A DNA stretch of 8,330 nucleotides from positions 1 through 8,330 of the forward strand of contig JAAFHM010000199.1 of assembly GCA_013298375.1 (NCBI GenBank). The letters are read 5' to 3'. The notes beneath the pieces are model-generated. The model had not been told where the DNA came from and made no database searches. It saw nothing but the letters and a program-made list of their open reading frames with translations. Position 1 is the first letter of the stretch. Every line of letters begins with the position of its first letter. Origin of the DNA: Ignavibacteria bacterium. Lineage in GTDB: Bacteria > Bacteroidota > Ignavibacteria > Kapaibacteriales > UBA4661. A program made the position numbers and the translations under genes. This document shows positions 1 through 6,937 of the stretch, one piece after another.

Positions 1-253
1 TCAGCGCCAAATTACCAAAAACCACCGCTTGACGCGGGTTGATAGCACGGTACTCCCAACACAACTGCACCAGCGTCGAATACTGCGCTACGCCTTGTTG
101 TTGGGTCAATATCGCTTTGAGCGAATCTATTCGTTTATTTGTCGGCGACTGTGCGCAAGCCTCGACCACTAACCAAATACTGCCGAAAATAATGCCCGCT
201 AAAAGAATCATCATGCGAAGAACTATTCGGTCTTTGTCTATCTGCCATAGCAT
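1..253 (-). CDS. N-terminal fragment of an exported TPR-type protein, probably a sensor histidine kinase (3' end beyond window)
   Basis: The frame runs from an ATG at 253 off the left edge with no stop, giving 84 residues. A short charged N-terminus (MLWQIDKDR) leads into a hydrophobic stretch (MMILLAGIIFGSIWLVVEA) and a likely signal peptidase I site, ACA|QSP. The mature start, followed by RIDSLK and a helix ending VVFGNLAL, resembles the start of the TPR kinase at 4733-2691 (AGA|QPSRIDSLR and later VYGKQAL), so it is probably a paralogous TPR domain. The kinase part is inferred from neighbours and not seen. The start is uncertain: ATGs at 316, 289, 214 and 211 are in the same frame, none with a clear ribosome binding site. 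253 or 214 gives the most ordinary signal peptide. The gene follows the kinase half ending at 409 on the same strand and may belong to the same transcription unit. Confidence 0.7.
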   Translation of the reverse strand, partial: MLWQIDKDRIVLRMMILLAGIIFGSIWLVVEACAQSPTNKRIDSLKAILTQQQGVAQYSTLVQLCWEYRAINPRQAVVFGNLAL

Positions 254-408
254 ACAAAGCCGCCACAACCGCCGTGTTGCGTGGTGCATCAATGCTATAA
301 GGGAGAGACTCTGCATAAAAACGGTACTCGTCCGATGAAATCCGCGCCCATCAACCGCGTGGCAACATTGAAGGGCATACTACGGAAAAATATTGTTCTA
401 ACACTAAT

Positions 409-1437
409 TTATACAATAGACGCGCCAAACGCAACAACAAACCGCGCACCCTCTTCGGAAGATGATTCACACCAAATGACACCGTGCATACTTTCGACCA
501 AACGCTTGGCAATCGAAAGCCCCAATCCCGTTGAGTGTTCGCCTCCGGTGGGTTGCGCCGAAAGGCGGGCAAATTTTTGAAAAAGCCGCGATTTATCGGC
601 TTCCGTGAAACCGGGACCCTCGTCCTGCACAATAGCAATGGCAAGCGGTTGTTCCAGAGAAAATTTTTCCAACAATCTCACATCAAATACGCCGTATTGC
701 TGCAATTCGTTGGCTATTGTTGCCGAATAGGTAATTTGCAGCGTCCGTACAAAAACGTGCTTTTGTGGAAATGAGTATTTAATCGCATTAGACACAAGAT
801 TGTCAATAATTTGCAAAAAAAGGCTCTTGTCAGCAAAACAGAGAACCTCCGAGGCATTTGCCTTCAATTCCAGCGAAATCCTCTTTTGCGCTGCGGGGAG
901 GCGATAGGTGTCAACGAGGGATTTTACGCTGGAGACCATATCAAAAACTGCGGCGTTTGGCTTGACAACTCCTTCTTCGAGCGCCTGTACATCCAGAAGA
1001 TTACGAACAATATCAAACATTCTATCCACCGACTGTTGCATCGTTGACGACATTCGGTGCAAATATGCGGGCTTAAAATCGTCGCCACTCCGTAAAATCT
1101 CTAGCATCCCTTTCAATCCCGTCAGAGGGTTTTTGAGGTCGTGCGCAGCAATATTCAAAATCTCATTTTTTTCGGCACTGGCGGCGTTCAGCGCATCATT
1201 TTTTTGCTGAAGCAAGGTGCGCTGCTGAATAAGTTCTTGTGCAATCTGCTCCATTTCTAAATTTGCTATACGAAGCGACTGGGCTTGTTCTTCGAGTTTA
1301 TCGGTTTGTTGACGGATAGCTTCGTTGGCAGCAGATAATTCCTGATTGCGCTGAACCTCTTGCGCCCGCTCCTGCTCCGCAAAGATGCGCTCTTGTTGCG
1401 CCCGTGCGACTTCTTGCTGATTGCTGCTGGTACGCAA
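409..1437 (-). CDS. Histidine kinase half: coiled coil, HisKA and HATPase_c (up to 342 aa), detached from its receptor
   Basis: The ORF is open from just after the TAA at 1467-1465. Counting from the TTG at 1437, residues ~1-90 are a Gln/Glu-rich coiled coil, followed by HisKA with the phosphorylated His at about residue 99 in AAHDLKNPL. HATPase_c shows the N box DNLVSNAIKYS (212-222), the G1 box DEGPGF (272-277), an F-box-like LFQKF (285-289) and the G2 box STGLGLSIAKRLVE (302-315). All catalytic motifs are present. The protein ends at TAA 411-409. The TTG start is weak: it has no ribosome binding site, and the first in-frame ATG lies ~60 codons further on, inside the coiled coil. Helix-7 residues LFIVSIALSL lie between the stop and this TTG. 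The segment therefore looks like the broken-off C-terminus of the receptor at 2694 and not an independent gene. The last domain is clearly similar to the kinase at 4733-2691. Confidence 0.75.
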   Translation of the reverse strand: MRTSSNQQEVARAQQERIFAEQERAQEVQRNQELSAANEAIRQQTDKLEEQAQSLRIANLEMEQIAQELIQQRTLLQQKNDALNAASAEKNEILNIAAHDLKNPLTGLKGMLEILRSGDDFKPAYLHRMSSTMQQSVDRMFDIVRNLLDVQALEEGVVKPNAAVFDMVSSVKSLVDTYRLPAAQKRISLELKANASEVLCFADKSLFLQIIDNLVSNAIKYSFPQKHVFVRTLQITYSATIANELQQYGVFDVRLLEKFSLEQPLAIAIVQDEGPGFTEADKSRLFQKFARLSAQPTGGEHSTGLGLSIAKRLVESMHGVIWCESSSEEGARFVVAFGASIV

Positions 1438-1464
1438 ACTCAGGGCAATTGAGACAATAAATAA

Positions 1465-1467
1465 TTA
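1465..1467 (-). other. In-frame TAA splitting the 7TMR-DISM kinase
   Basis: The plus-strand bases tta at 1465-1467 read TAA in the frame shared by the receptor and kinase halves. The flanking translation is GAVV before and LFIVSIALSLR after. In 7TMR-DISM proteins known to me, the residue five before the conserved Ser of the SxAL motif is usually Glu. A GAA to TAA change (C to A at plus-strand 1467) would create exactly this stop. Confidence 0.8.
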
Positions 1468-2694
1468 CACTACCGCCCCAACTGCGCCCGTTCTAAGCGC
1501 CCACACTTCGTTAATGTCAGTAACAAGACCAATAATATTCGCCGTTACAACTGTCATCGTGCATATCGCCCATGCCGAAGCATAGAGAGCAAGCGAAAGC
1601 CTCATAATCCCTGTAAACTCGGACAATACCATTATCGTCAGAGCAACAATCGTCGGGACAACAATCAACGTAAAAAGACTCGCAACCATAAAACTCCCGT
1701 AGCCAAAGCACGAAGCCGTTATCAAGCCAAGGACAACCACAATCTCCACACGAAAAATTGTATCAATAATCGGGCGACGATGCCGTGAGTCCAGAAATAT
1801 TTGGGCATACAATATCGAAAGGAGATTAGAAATAGAGATACTTATTTGTAAAATCCGCCCGTTAAAATTTTCAATATTAAACCACAAATATTCCGTCGGG
1901 ATACCGTGCAAACTCACAAGCGCAAGCATACTCGCTGCCCCATGCAAAGCAAAGTAACCGTAAATAGCCGTTCGCGTACTAAAAAAGAGCATCACATTCA
2001 AGGCAATAATGCACAGAATCGCTCCCCAGACACAACCATAAAAATTACTATCGCGGCGCTCCTGTTCGGTAAATTCGTTATGCGGGAACAACATCAGATG
2101 GAAAATCATCGGTAACGAACCCACTGCTCGCACGTAATACGTTTTTTCCTCATATCCCTGTAACCTGAGCGTAAAAACGGGGTGTCGAGTTTTCATCGCA
2201 CGCTGCTCAATGAAAATACCATTCCCCGACCAATACTCACGGAAATTTCCATGTCCATCGGGTTCGTAGAGCGCAACAGAATCAAGGAGTATTGAGCCAA
2301 TATCCAGTACACGCTCTATTTGTCCCGGAAGCGTATTTTTGATGTGAACACGAAGCCAGACAGCATCGGTGGTGTAGCCCAAATTGGGATACAGCGATGA
2401 AAAGGTTTGAAATTGATTAGCATATCCATCTTGGGTGATTTCTTGGACACCCAATTGATGCGATGCAGTACGAAGAAACCGCACATCCCGACCAATAGCC
2501 TGCACCGCCGTCGGCTCAGAAATGAGCGTTATTACCTGCCCGCCTTGTTGCGCCGTTAAGAACATTGGAACAAGAAAAACAAGCAATAATGCTGTTCCGC
2601 AAGCATATCGGTAAGCTATACGATATTGGTGAATGAGCATGAAAAATGCCATGCGGAATGTGGTGAAGAGGGAAAATTTGGTAGTAAAAATCAT
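1465..2694 (-). CDS. 7TMR-DISM receptor half: signal peptide, DISMED2-like domain and six membrane helices (409 aa)
   Basis: This half should sense a ligand outside the cytoplasmic membrane and pass the signal through a seven-helix bundle. Residues ~30-48 form a signal sequence ending LTA|QQ. Residues ~55-205 are a DISMED2-like beta domain with AVWLRVHIKN, the VALYEPDG segment and KTYYVRAVGS. Membrane helices follow at about 218-238, 244-262, 285-301, 313-330, 335-357 and 366-388. The last helix starts near residue 400 and is cut by the TAA at 1467-1465. The ATG at 2694 overlaps the TGA of the upstream TPR kinase (ATGA), which supports this start and suggests coupled translation; in-frame Met15 and Met19 are alternatives that shorten the N-terminus before the signal peptide. 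On its own the product lacks helix 7 and any kinase, so it would be unable to signal by itself. Confidence 0.8.
   Translation of the reverse strand: MIFTTKFSLFTTFRMAFFMLIHQYRIAYRYACGTALLLVFLVPMFLTAQQGGQVITLISEPTAVQAIGRDVRFLRTASHQLGVQEITQDGYANQFQTFSSLYPNLGYTTDAVWLRVHIKNTLPGQIERVLDIGSILLDSVALYEPDGHGNFREYWSGNGIFIEQRAMKTRHPVFTLRLQGYEEKTYYVRAVGSLPMIFHLMLFPHNEFTEQERRDSNFYGCVWGAILCIIALNVMLFFSTRTAIYGYFALHGAASMLALVSLHGIPTEYLWFNIENFNGRILQISISISNLLSILYAQIFLDSRHRRPIIDTIFRVEIVVVLGLITASCFGYGSFMVASLFTLIVVPTIVALTIMVLSEFTGIMRLSLALYASAWAICTMTVVTANIIGLVTDINEVWALRTGAVGAVV
2691..2694 (-). promoter_or_regulatory. ATGA stop/start overlap linking the two sensor kinases
   Basis: The ATG of the 7TMR-DISM gene (2694-2692) shares two bases with the TGA stop of the TPR kinase (2693-2691). 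Such overlaps usually mean co-transcription and translational coupling. This supports the 2694 start over the downstream Met codons. Confidence 0.7.
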
Positions 2695-4733
2695 AAAATT
2701 TCGGCGACAGGCAAACGCACAATAAACGTCGCTCCTTGCCCATACTCAGACTCGCACCAAACCTGACCGTGCATCATTTCGACTAATTGTTTGACAATAG
2801 ACAAGCCCAAGCCTGTTGAATCTTCGCCCGCAGTCGGGCGGGCAGAAAGTTTGGTGAATTTGCCAAAAAGCAATGTTTTATCCTGCTCGGTTAATCCTTG
2901 TCCTTCATCCTGCACTTCAAGACGAATATATTTGCGGGTTTGTTGTGTTACGCCGGAGTTTTCGAGAGATTCCCGAAAAAGTCGCACAACAACGCTCTTT
3001 CCCATTGGGCTGTACTTCACGGCATTGGAAACAAGATTATCAATCACCTGCGCCGTTAATTGTGCATCGGCAAATGCCATAAACTCCGATTCAATAATCT
3101 GTTCCAATGACTCAGATTTCGCCGTTGTCGTCAAAATCAACCGAATATTTTTTGCCTTTGCCGCCTCGACATAGTTCTGCACGGCGGTCTCAAGGATGAG
3201 CGCAACATTGAAGTTGGCTGCGTGCATCGCTATACTTCCATCTTCAATCGCATTCACATCCAAAAGGCTCTTGACCAGTTGAAACATTCGGTCTGCTGTT
3301 TCAGCAACACGATTAGAAACAAGGGCAATTTCCTCCGTCGGCAAATTGGGGGCATCTGTCGCCAAAAACTCTGCTAAACCACGAATACCCGTCAAAGGAT
3401 TTTTCAAATCATGAGCTGCAATCCGCATAAATTGGGACTTCTCTTCATTCAAATTGACCAGATGTTGATTTTTCTGTTGTAATTCACTATTGATAGTTGC
3501 AATTTCCTCCGATTGACGTTCCATCATGCTGCGCTGCTCCAAAATTTCAACATTCTGCGATTGTAACTGCCGATTCACGCTGCGCATTTGCAAATATGAC
3601 CGCCAAAGCAACAATCCGGCGAGTATCACGACCGCAATCCCGCCAAGAAGCGCATTCCGTGTGGTTTGCTGGAGTTCACTGTCTTTAGTCAACAAGCTAA
3701 TCTGTGCTGTCTGTTCACGCGACTCCAATTCACGCTGCATCGTGGCAATATGCCGTGCGCTTTCTTGATTGAACAAACTATCCTGATACAGCGCCACCAA
3801 CGATTGATACCGATATGCTTGTTCAAAGTTCTTCATCGCCGCGTACAAATGCTGATAGCCTTGATACGCATCTTTGATGCGAAAACGCATATTTGCACGG
3901 AGCGAGACGGCTAATGAGGAATCCAAATATATTTGCGCTTGGTTAAATTGTTTGAGGTCAGTGTAAAAATAGCCCAGCAAATTGTAGAAACGCGAGTTGG
4001 ACACGGCATTCTCAGGATTGCGGGCGGCAACAGCCAGTGCATCACGGAAATAGCGCTCTGCCGTGGCATAATCTTGGTTGCGCCGTGCAATATCGCCTAG
4101 GTGCGATAGCGCAAAGGTCTGTATCGTGCTGACGTTGTACTGATTTGCCAACGCAAGTGCTTTTTTTGAATATGCTTGTGCAAGATTAAGGTTGCCCATT
4201 TGAAGATACGCATAACCAATATTCGACATCGAAGCCGCGTATCTGTCCATTTTCTTCAAGTGGAAAAACATCGGCTCGGCACGCTGATAAAACTGTAACG
4301 CATTGCCAAAATCCCCTTGCTCAAAATAACAGATACCGAGACCATTCCAGACATTCGCCAGTCCCAACGAATCATTCAGCCCCTCAAACAACGGCACAGC
4401 ACGAAGATAATAGCCCGTCGCATCGGCTAATTTCCCTAGACGTTGATAGGCAAAGCCAATATTTCGGCACGCATCGGCAATGCCCTTTTTGTAGTTTGCC
4501 TTTTCCGCAGCCACAAGCGCTTGTTTTCCATAGACCATAGCACTATCGGCGAGATAGGCATTGTACGAAAAACTCAGGTTGTTCAAAAGATTGGTAAAGG
4601 CAGTGTCCTCTGTTTTTGGGCGCTCCAATGCGCTACGCAGTGAATCAATCCGCGACGGCTGTGCGCCAGCGTACTCAGGGCAAACGCACCAAAGTAGCAA
4701 GACAATCCAAGAGCCATACAGCGTGAATTTCAT
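2691..4733 (-). CDS. TPR-containing membrane sensor histidine kinase (680 aa)
   Basis: This is a complete sensor kinase that would autophosphorylate on His and pass the phosphate to an unlinked response regulator. A signal peptide ends AGA|QPS (residue 24). About seven TPR units cover residues ~45-320 (for example ANVWNGLGICYFEQGDFGNALQFYQRA and ASMSNIGYAYLQMGN), expected to face the periplasm. A membrane helix lies at ~361-378 (LLGGIAVVILAGLLLW), then a coiled coil at ~383-435. HisKA has AAHDLKNPLTG with His441. HATPase_c has DNLVSNAVKYS (565-575), G1 DEGQGL (609-614), LLFGKF (621-626) and STGLGLSIVKQLVE (639-652). No receiver or DNA-binding domain is present. The ATG at 4733 lies 39 bases after the recN stop, with no obvious ribosome binding site. 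The TGA stop overlaps the next gene's ATG, pointing to one transcription unit with the 7TMR-DISM gene and possibly recN. The ligand of the TPR domain is unknown. Confidence 0.93.
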   Translation of the reverse strand: MKFTLYGSWIVLLLWCVCPEYAGAQPSRIDSLRSALERPKTEDTAFTNLLNNLSFSYNAYLADSAMVYGKQALVAAEKANYKKGIADACRNIGFAYQRLGKLADATGYYLRAVPLFEGLNDSLGLANVWNGLGICYFEQGDFGNALQFYQRAEPMFFHLKKMDRYAASMSNIGYAYLQMGNLNLAQAYSKKALALANQYNVSTIQTFALSHLGDIARRNQDYATAERYFRDALAVAARNPENAVSNSRFYNLLGYFYTDLKQFNQAQIYLDSSLAVSLRANMRFRIKDAYQGYQHLYAAMKNFEQAYRYQSLVALYQDSLFNQESARHIATMQRELESREQTAQISLLTKDSELQQTTRNALLGGIAVVILAGLLLWRSYLQMRSVNRQLQSQNVEILEQRSMMERQSEEIATINSELQQKNQHLVNLNEEKSQFMRIAAHDLKNPLTGIRGLAEFLATDAPNLPTEEIALVSNRVAETADRMFQLVKSLLDVNAIEDGSIAMHAANFNVALILETAVQNYVEAAKAKNIRLILTTTAKSESLEQIIESEFMAFADAQLTAQVIDNLVSNAVKYSPMGKSVVVRLFRESLENSGVTQQTRKYIRLEVQDEGQGLTEQDKTLLFGKFTKLSARPTAGEDSTGLGLSIVKQLVEMMHGQVWCESEYGQGATFIVRLPVAEIL

Positions 4734-4772
4734 AACAACAATCTCAGCAATACGAACAATAAACCATCAGAA

Positions 4773-6485
4773 TTACTCAGCCTGAACCAGTTCCCGTGCG
4801 CTTTCCAGAGCTGCATTCGTAATTTCCTCACCGCTTAATAGCCGTGCTACTTCGTAAATACGCTCTTCTTCGTTCAAAATCACCGCCGAAATACGAGTGC
4901 TGGTGCTGGTTTGGCGCTTTTCGACCATGATATGCGTATCGGCAAAAGCGGCAATCTGCGGTTGGTGCGTGATAGCGATAATTTGCGGATGCTTCGAGAG
5001 TTCTTTCATCGTTTTGCCGACCTTTTGCGCAATGCGTCCGCTAATCCCCGTGTCAATTTCGTCGAACACCATCATCGGCAGACGGTCAGATTCAGCGAGA
5101 GCGGCTTTGAGCGAGAGCATCACGCGGGAAATCTCGCCGCCGGAGGCAATACGCGCCATCGGCTTGAGTTCTTCGCCCGGATTGGCGGCTATCAAAAACT
5201 CGACCTTTTCCGCACCATTCGGATACGCAACAACACGCTCTGCATCCAACAGTACAAAAAGCCCATCATTACTCGTTCCGACGGCAACCTCACGTGAAAA
5301 ATTCACCGCAAAACGAATATGCGGCATACCAAGATTTTGCAGCGTGGCGATAATCGTTTTTTCGATTTTTGCCGCTACTTTTTTGCGGTGTTCCGACAGC
5401 GTTTGTGCAGATTTCGCTAAGGAAAGGCGTGTTTGCTCTATTGCTTTGCTGAGGCGCTCTTGAGCGGCTTCGACGTTTTCCGTGAGTTCTGCATCATTTT
5501 TCAACTCTTCCCACTTTGCAAAAAGCTCCTCCGCACCGCCATATTTCTTGCGGAGGCGGGAGAGTTGCTGTAATCGGTAGCGAATTTCTTCCAAACGTTC
5601 CGGCTGAAATTCAATATTATCGCGGTAGCTTTGGGAAAATTTGGCAATCTCGCCCACAACAGCGATTGCCGACTGACATTCGCTGCGGTATTCGGCAAAT
5701 TCTTTGTCAATCTGCGCAAGTTCCTCTAAAATATTTTTTGCCGTTGCAAGGCGGTCGCGCACGGAATCTTCATCGTCGTAGAGCAGTGCAGCGAGGCGGT
5801 AGGTGAGGTCGTGAAGCTGTTCGGCATTCTCGCGCAGCGCAAGTTCTTGTTCGAGATTCTCTTCTTCGCCTTGCTGCGGATTGACTTGCGTGATTTCTTC
5901 TAATTGAAAACGGCGAAATTCCGATTGTTCGCGCAACGCCTGTTCGCGCGAAGCAAGTTCGGAGCGCTCTTGAATCTGGCGTTTGAGCGCAGTAAAATGT
6001 TCTTGATATTTTTCCAAACGTGGCAGCACCCCTTCAAAATTATCAATAAAATTCACGTGCGCTTCAGCGCGAAGCAAGGATTGATGCTCGTGTTGCCCGT
6101 GGAAATCCACCAACTGCGCCCCGACTTCGCGCATAACGCCGACAGCCACAGGCGAATCATTGATAAACGACCGCGACGTGCCTTTTTCCGAGATTTCGCG
6201 GCGCAAAAGCAGACTTTCGCCGTCATGCTCAATTTCGTGTTCTTGCAATAGGGGTTGGATATATTTATTGCCAGCGATAAGGAAATTCCCCTCAATCACA
6301 GCTTTGGATGCGCCTTTGCGCACATATTCCGCCGAACCGCGCTCGCCAAAAAGCAGCAAAAGTGCGTCAACAATAATGGATTTGCCGGCACCGGTCTCGC
6401 CGGTGATAATATTTAAGCCGCGTCCGAGTTCGAGGTCGAGTTCTTCGATAAGCGTGAAATGACGAATGGTCAAGCGTTGAAGCAT
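4773..6485 (-). CDS. recN: DNA repair protein RecN (SMC-like ATPase, 570 aa)
   Basis: RecN is a cytoplasmic SMC-family ATPase that acts with RecA in recombinational repair of double-strand breaks. The N-terminus MLQRLTIRHFTLIEELDLEL is followed by the Walker A motif GETGAGKS (residues 29-36) in the RecN context NIITGETGAGKSIIVDAL. The segment VDFHGQHEHQSLL (~131-143) is typical of RecN. A long, Gln/Glu-rich coiled coil fills the middle (~160-390). The C-terminal ATPase half has the ABC signature ASGGEISRVML (447-457), Walker B MVFDEIDTGISG (472-483) and the His-loop AITHQPQIAAFA (504-515). Length is close to the usual ~550-570 residues and no motif is missing. The ATG at 6485 gives the standard N-terminus directly. 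It is preceded by a 452-base intergenic region with an inverted repeat, so recN probably has its own promoter; the two sensor kinase genes follow closely downstream. I see no recognisable LexA box. Confidence 0.97.
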   Translation of the reverse strand: MLQRLTIRHFTLIEELDLELGRGLNIITGETGAGKSIIVDALLLLFGERGSAEYVRKGASKAVIEGNFLIAGNKYIQPLLQEHEIEHDGESLLLRREISEKGTSRSFINDSPVAVGVMREVGAQLVDFHGQHEHQSLLRAEAHVNFIDNFEGVLPRLEKYQEHFTALKRQIQERSELASREQALREQSEFRRFQLEEITQVNPQQGEEENLEQELALRENAEQLHDLTYRLAALLYDDEDSVRDRLATAKNILEELAQIDKEFAEYRSECQSAIAVVGEIAKFSQSYRDNIEFQPERLEEIRYRLQQLSRLRKKYGGAEELFAKWEELKNDAELTENVEAAQERLSKAIEQTRLSLAKSAQTLSEHRKKVAAKIEKTIIATLQNLGMPHIRFAVNFSREVAVGTSNDGLFVLLDAERVVAYPNGAEKVEFLIAANPGEELKPMARIASGGEISRVMLSLKAALAESDRLPMMVFDEIDTGISGRIAQKVGKTMKELSKHPQIIAITHQPQIAAFADTHIMVEKRQTSTSTRISAVILNEEERIYEVARLLSGEEITNAALESARELVQAE

Positions 6486-6639
6486 TGGTGAGCTATCAAG
6501 AGTGGAAGAAGGTTCGCCAAATGAGTTGTTTTGGGTGTAATTATTCAGCTCTCACGATAAATTTCTTCATTCGTCCTTTTGATAAAAACGCAGTACTGGT
6601 AAGTTCTCCGAATGGGGAAGAGGAAAAGACGCTTCACTC

Positions 6640-6675
6640 ATTCGCCCCCTTGATAAAGGGGGAACGGGGGATTTA
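6640..6675 (+). repeat. Left arm of the inverted repeat
   Basis: The 36-base arm starts ATTCGCCCCCTTGATAAAGG and ends CGGGGGATTTA. It pairs with 6792-6827. An inner hairpin lies at 6645-6662 with loop GATA. Confidence 0.85.
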
Positions 6676-6722
6676 TCATAAGCCGCACCGTTACAAGACT
6701 ATTTTTGAGAACTTAACTGACC

Positions 6723-6752
6723 TGCCCATGATAAAAGGGAAACGGAGAATTT
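6723..6752 (+). repeat. Degenerate third copy of the repeat between the arms
   Basis: This segment aligns without gaps to the left arm in the same orientation, 23 of 30 bases by hand count, around the shared core TGATAAA and with AACGG and ATTT kept in register. The C5/G5 runs have decayed, so the inner hairpin is largely lost. Confidence 0.55.
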
Positions 6753-6791
6753 GCTGCATACAATGGGTGATTTGAAGCGGTGTTCAACCGT

Positions 6792-6827
6792 TAAATCCCC
6801 CGTTCCCCCTTTGTCAAGGGGGCGAAT
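6792..6827 (-). repeat. Right arm of the inverted repeat
   Basis: Reverse complement of the left arm with one difference. The inner hairpin is at 6805-6822 with loop TGTC. Confidence 0.85.
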
Positions 6828-6937
6828 ACGACAGCATTTCGTGTACCTAAATAATTGCATTTTAGCAGAAAAAGCCAAGCCGCAAAGTTATGAAAAGTTT
6901 GCGTGATTTCCTGCGGTGATTTTTGTGTTTTCGGGGT

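Larger units (their letters stand above)
409..2694 (-). pseudogene. 7TMR-DISM sensor histidine kinase interrupted by one in-frame stop codon
   Basis: Reading from ATG 2694 to TAA 411-409 gives 762 codons in one frame, broken only by TAA at 1467-1465 (codon 410). Before the stop are a signal peptide, a 7TMR-DISMED2-like extracytoplasmic domain and six membrane helices. After it, without any frame change, come the rest of helix 7, a coiled coil, a HisKA domain and a HATPase_c domain. This is the normal domain order of a 7TMR-DISM hybrid receptor kinase, so the two ORFs are best read as one ancestral gene. The reading across the stop is GAVV*LFIVSIALSLR, which matches the usual helix-7 pattern G-S-x-x-E-x-L-L-L-S-x-A-L-A-x-R, with the stop at the Glu position. 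It may be a true nonsense mutation, a sequencing error (one base) or, less likely, a natural split. Both halves otherwise look intact and kinase motifs are conserved, so any loss would be recent. Confidence 0.75.
6640..6827. repeat. Inverted-repeat element with 36-base arms, MITE- or REP-like
   Basis: The arms at 6640-6675 and 6792-6827 are reverse complements with 35 of 36 bases matching; the only difference is T/C at 6654 against 6813. They enclose 116 bases. Each arm is itself partly palindromic: CCCCCTTGATAAAGGGGG at 6645-6662 and CCCCCTTTGTCAAGGGGG at 6805-6822, each with a 7-bp stem and 4-base loop, next to a second G5 or C5 run. Transcription of either strand could form a very stable long stem or two small hairpins. 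It lies just downstream of the TMTC-like gene, so it could end that transcript, and it would also lie in or before the recN leader. No transposase or clear target duplication is seen. C5-G5 repeats of this look occur dispersed in several bacterial genomes, as far as I recall. Confidence 0.8.
6486..6937. other. Intergenic region between the TMTC-like gene and recN
   Basis: This is the only long non-coding stretch in the window. It holds the inverted-repeat element at 6640-6827. The 154 bases between recN and the element should contain the recN promoter and leader, but I see no convincing -35/-10 pair or ribosome binding site. The 110 bases between the element and the TMTC-like stop (6828-6937) are AT-rich with only a weak hairpin. 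A plus-strand frame across 6485-6775 shows no protein-like features. Confidence 0.7.

Noticed and set aside
140..170. Lipoprotein signal (VEAC) in the partial gene at the left edge
   Set aside because: Glu at the position two before Cys does not fit a lipobox. The ACA|Q signal peptidase I site fits better.
400..425. TATAAA-like -10 element at the end of the kinase half, before the gene at 253
   Set aside because: The best upstream TTGCGT is only 15 bases away and the element lies in AT-rich coding sequence. This is not enough evidence.
351..644. Minus-strand frame of 97 codons at the end of the kinase half
   Set aside because: Overlaps the HATPase_c domain in another frame, and the kinase motifs are clearly in the main frame.
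4897..5463. Plus-strand frame of 188 codons opposite recN
   Set aside because: It lies entirely antisense to a clear recN with intact motifs and shows no domain or plausible leader. It is a shadow of codon bias.
6486..6639. SOS (LexA) box or sigma-70 promoter for recN
   Set aside because: No CTGT...ACAG palindrome and no convincing -35/-10 pair was found.
6485..6775. Plus-strand frame of 96 codons in the recN upstream region
   Set aside because: It runs through the repeat arm, has no recognisable feature, and starts where recN starts on the other strand.
6869..6903. Possible rho-independent terminator for the TMTC-like gene (CGCAAA/TTTGCG stem, then five T on the minus strand)
   Set aside because: The stem has only six pairs with a 11-base loop, and the T-run lies seven bases away. 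Too weak to call.
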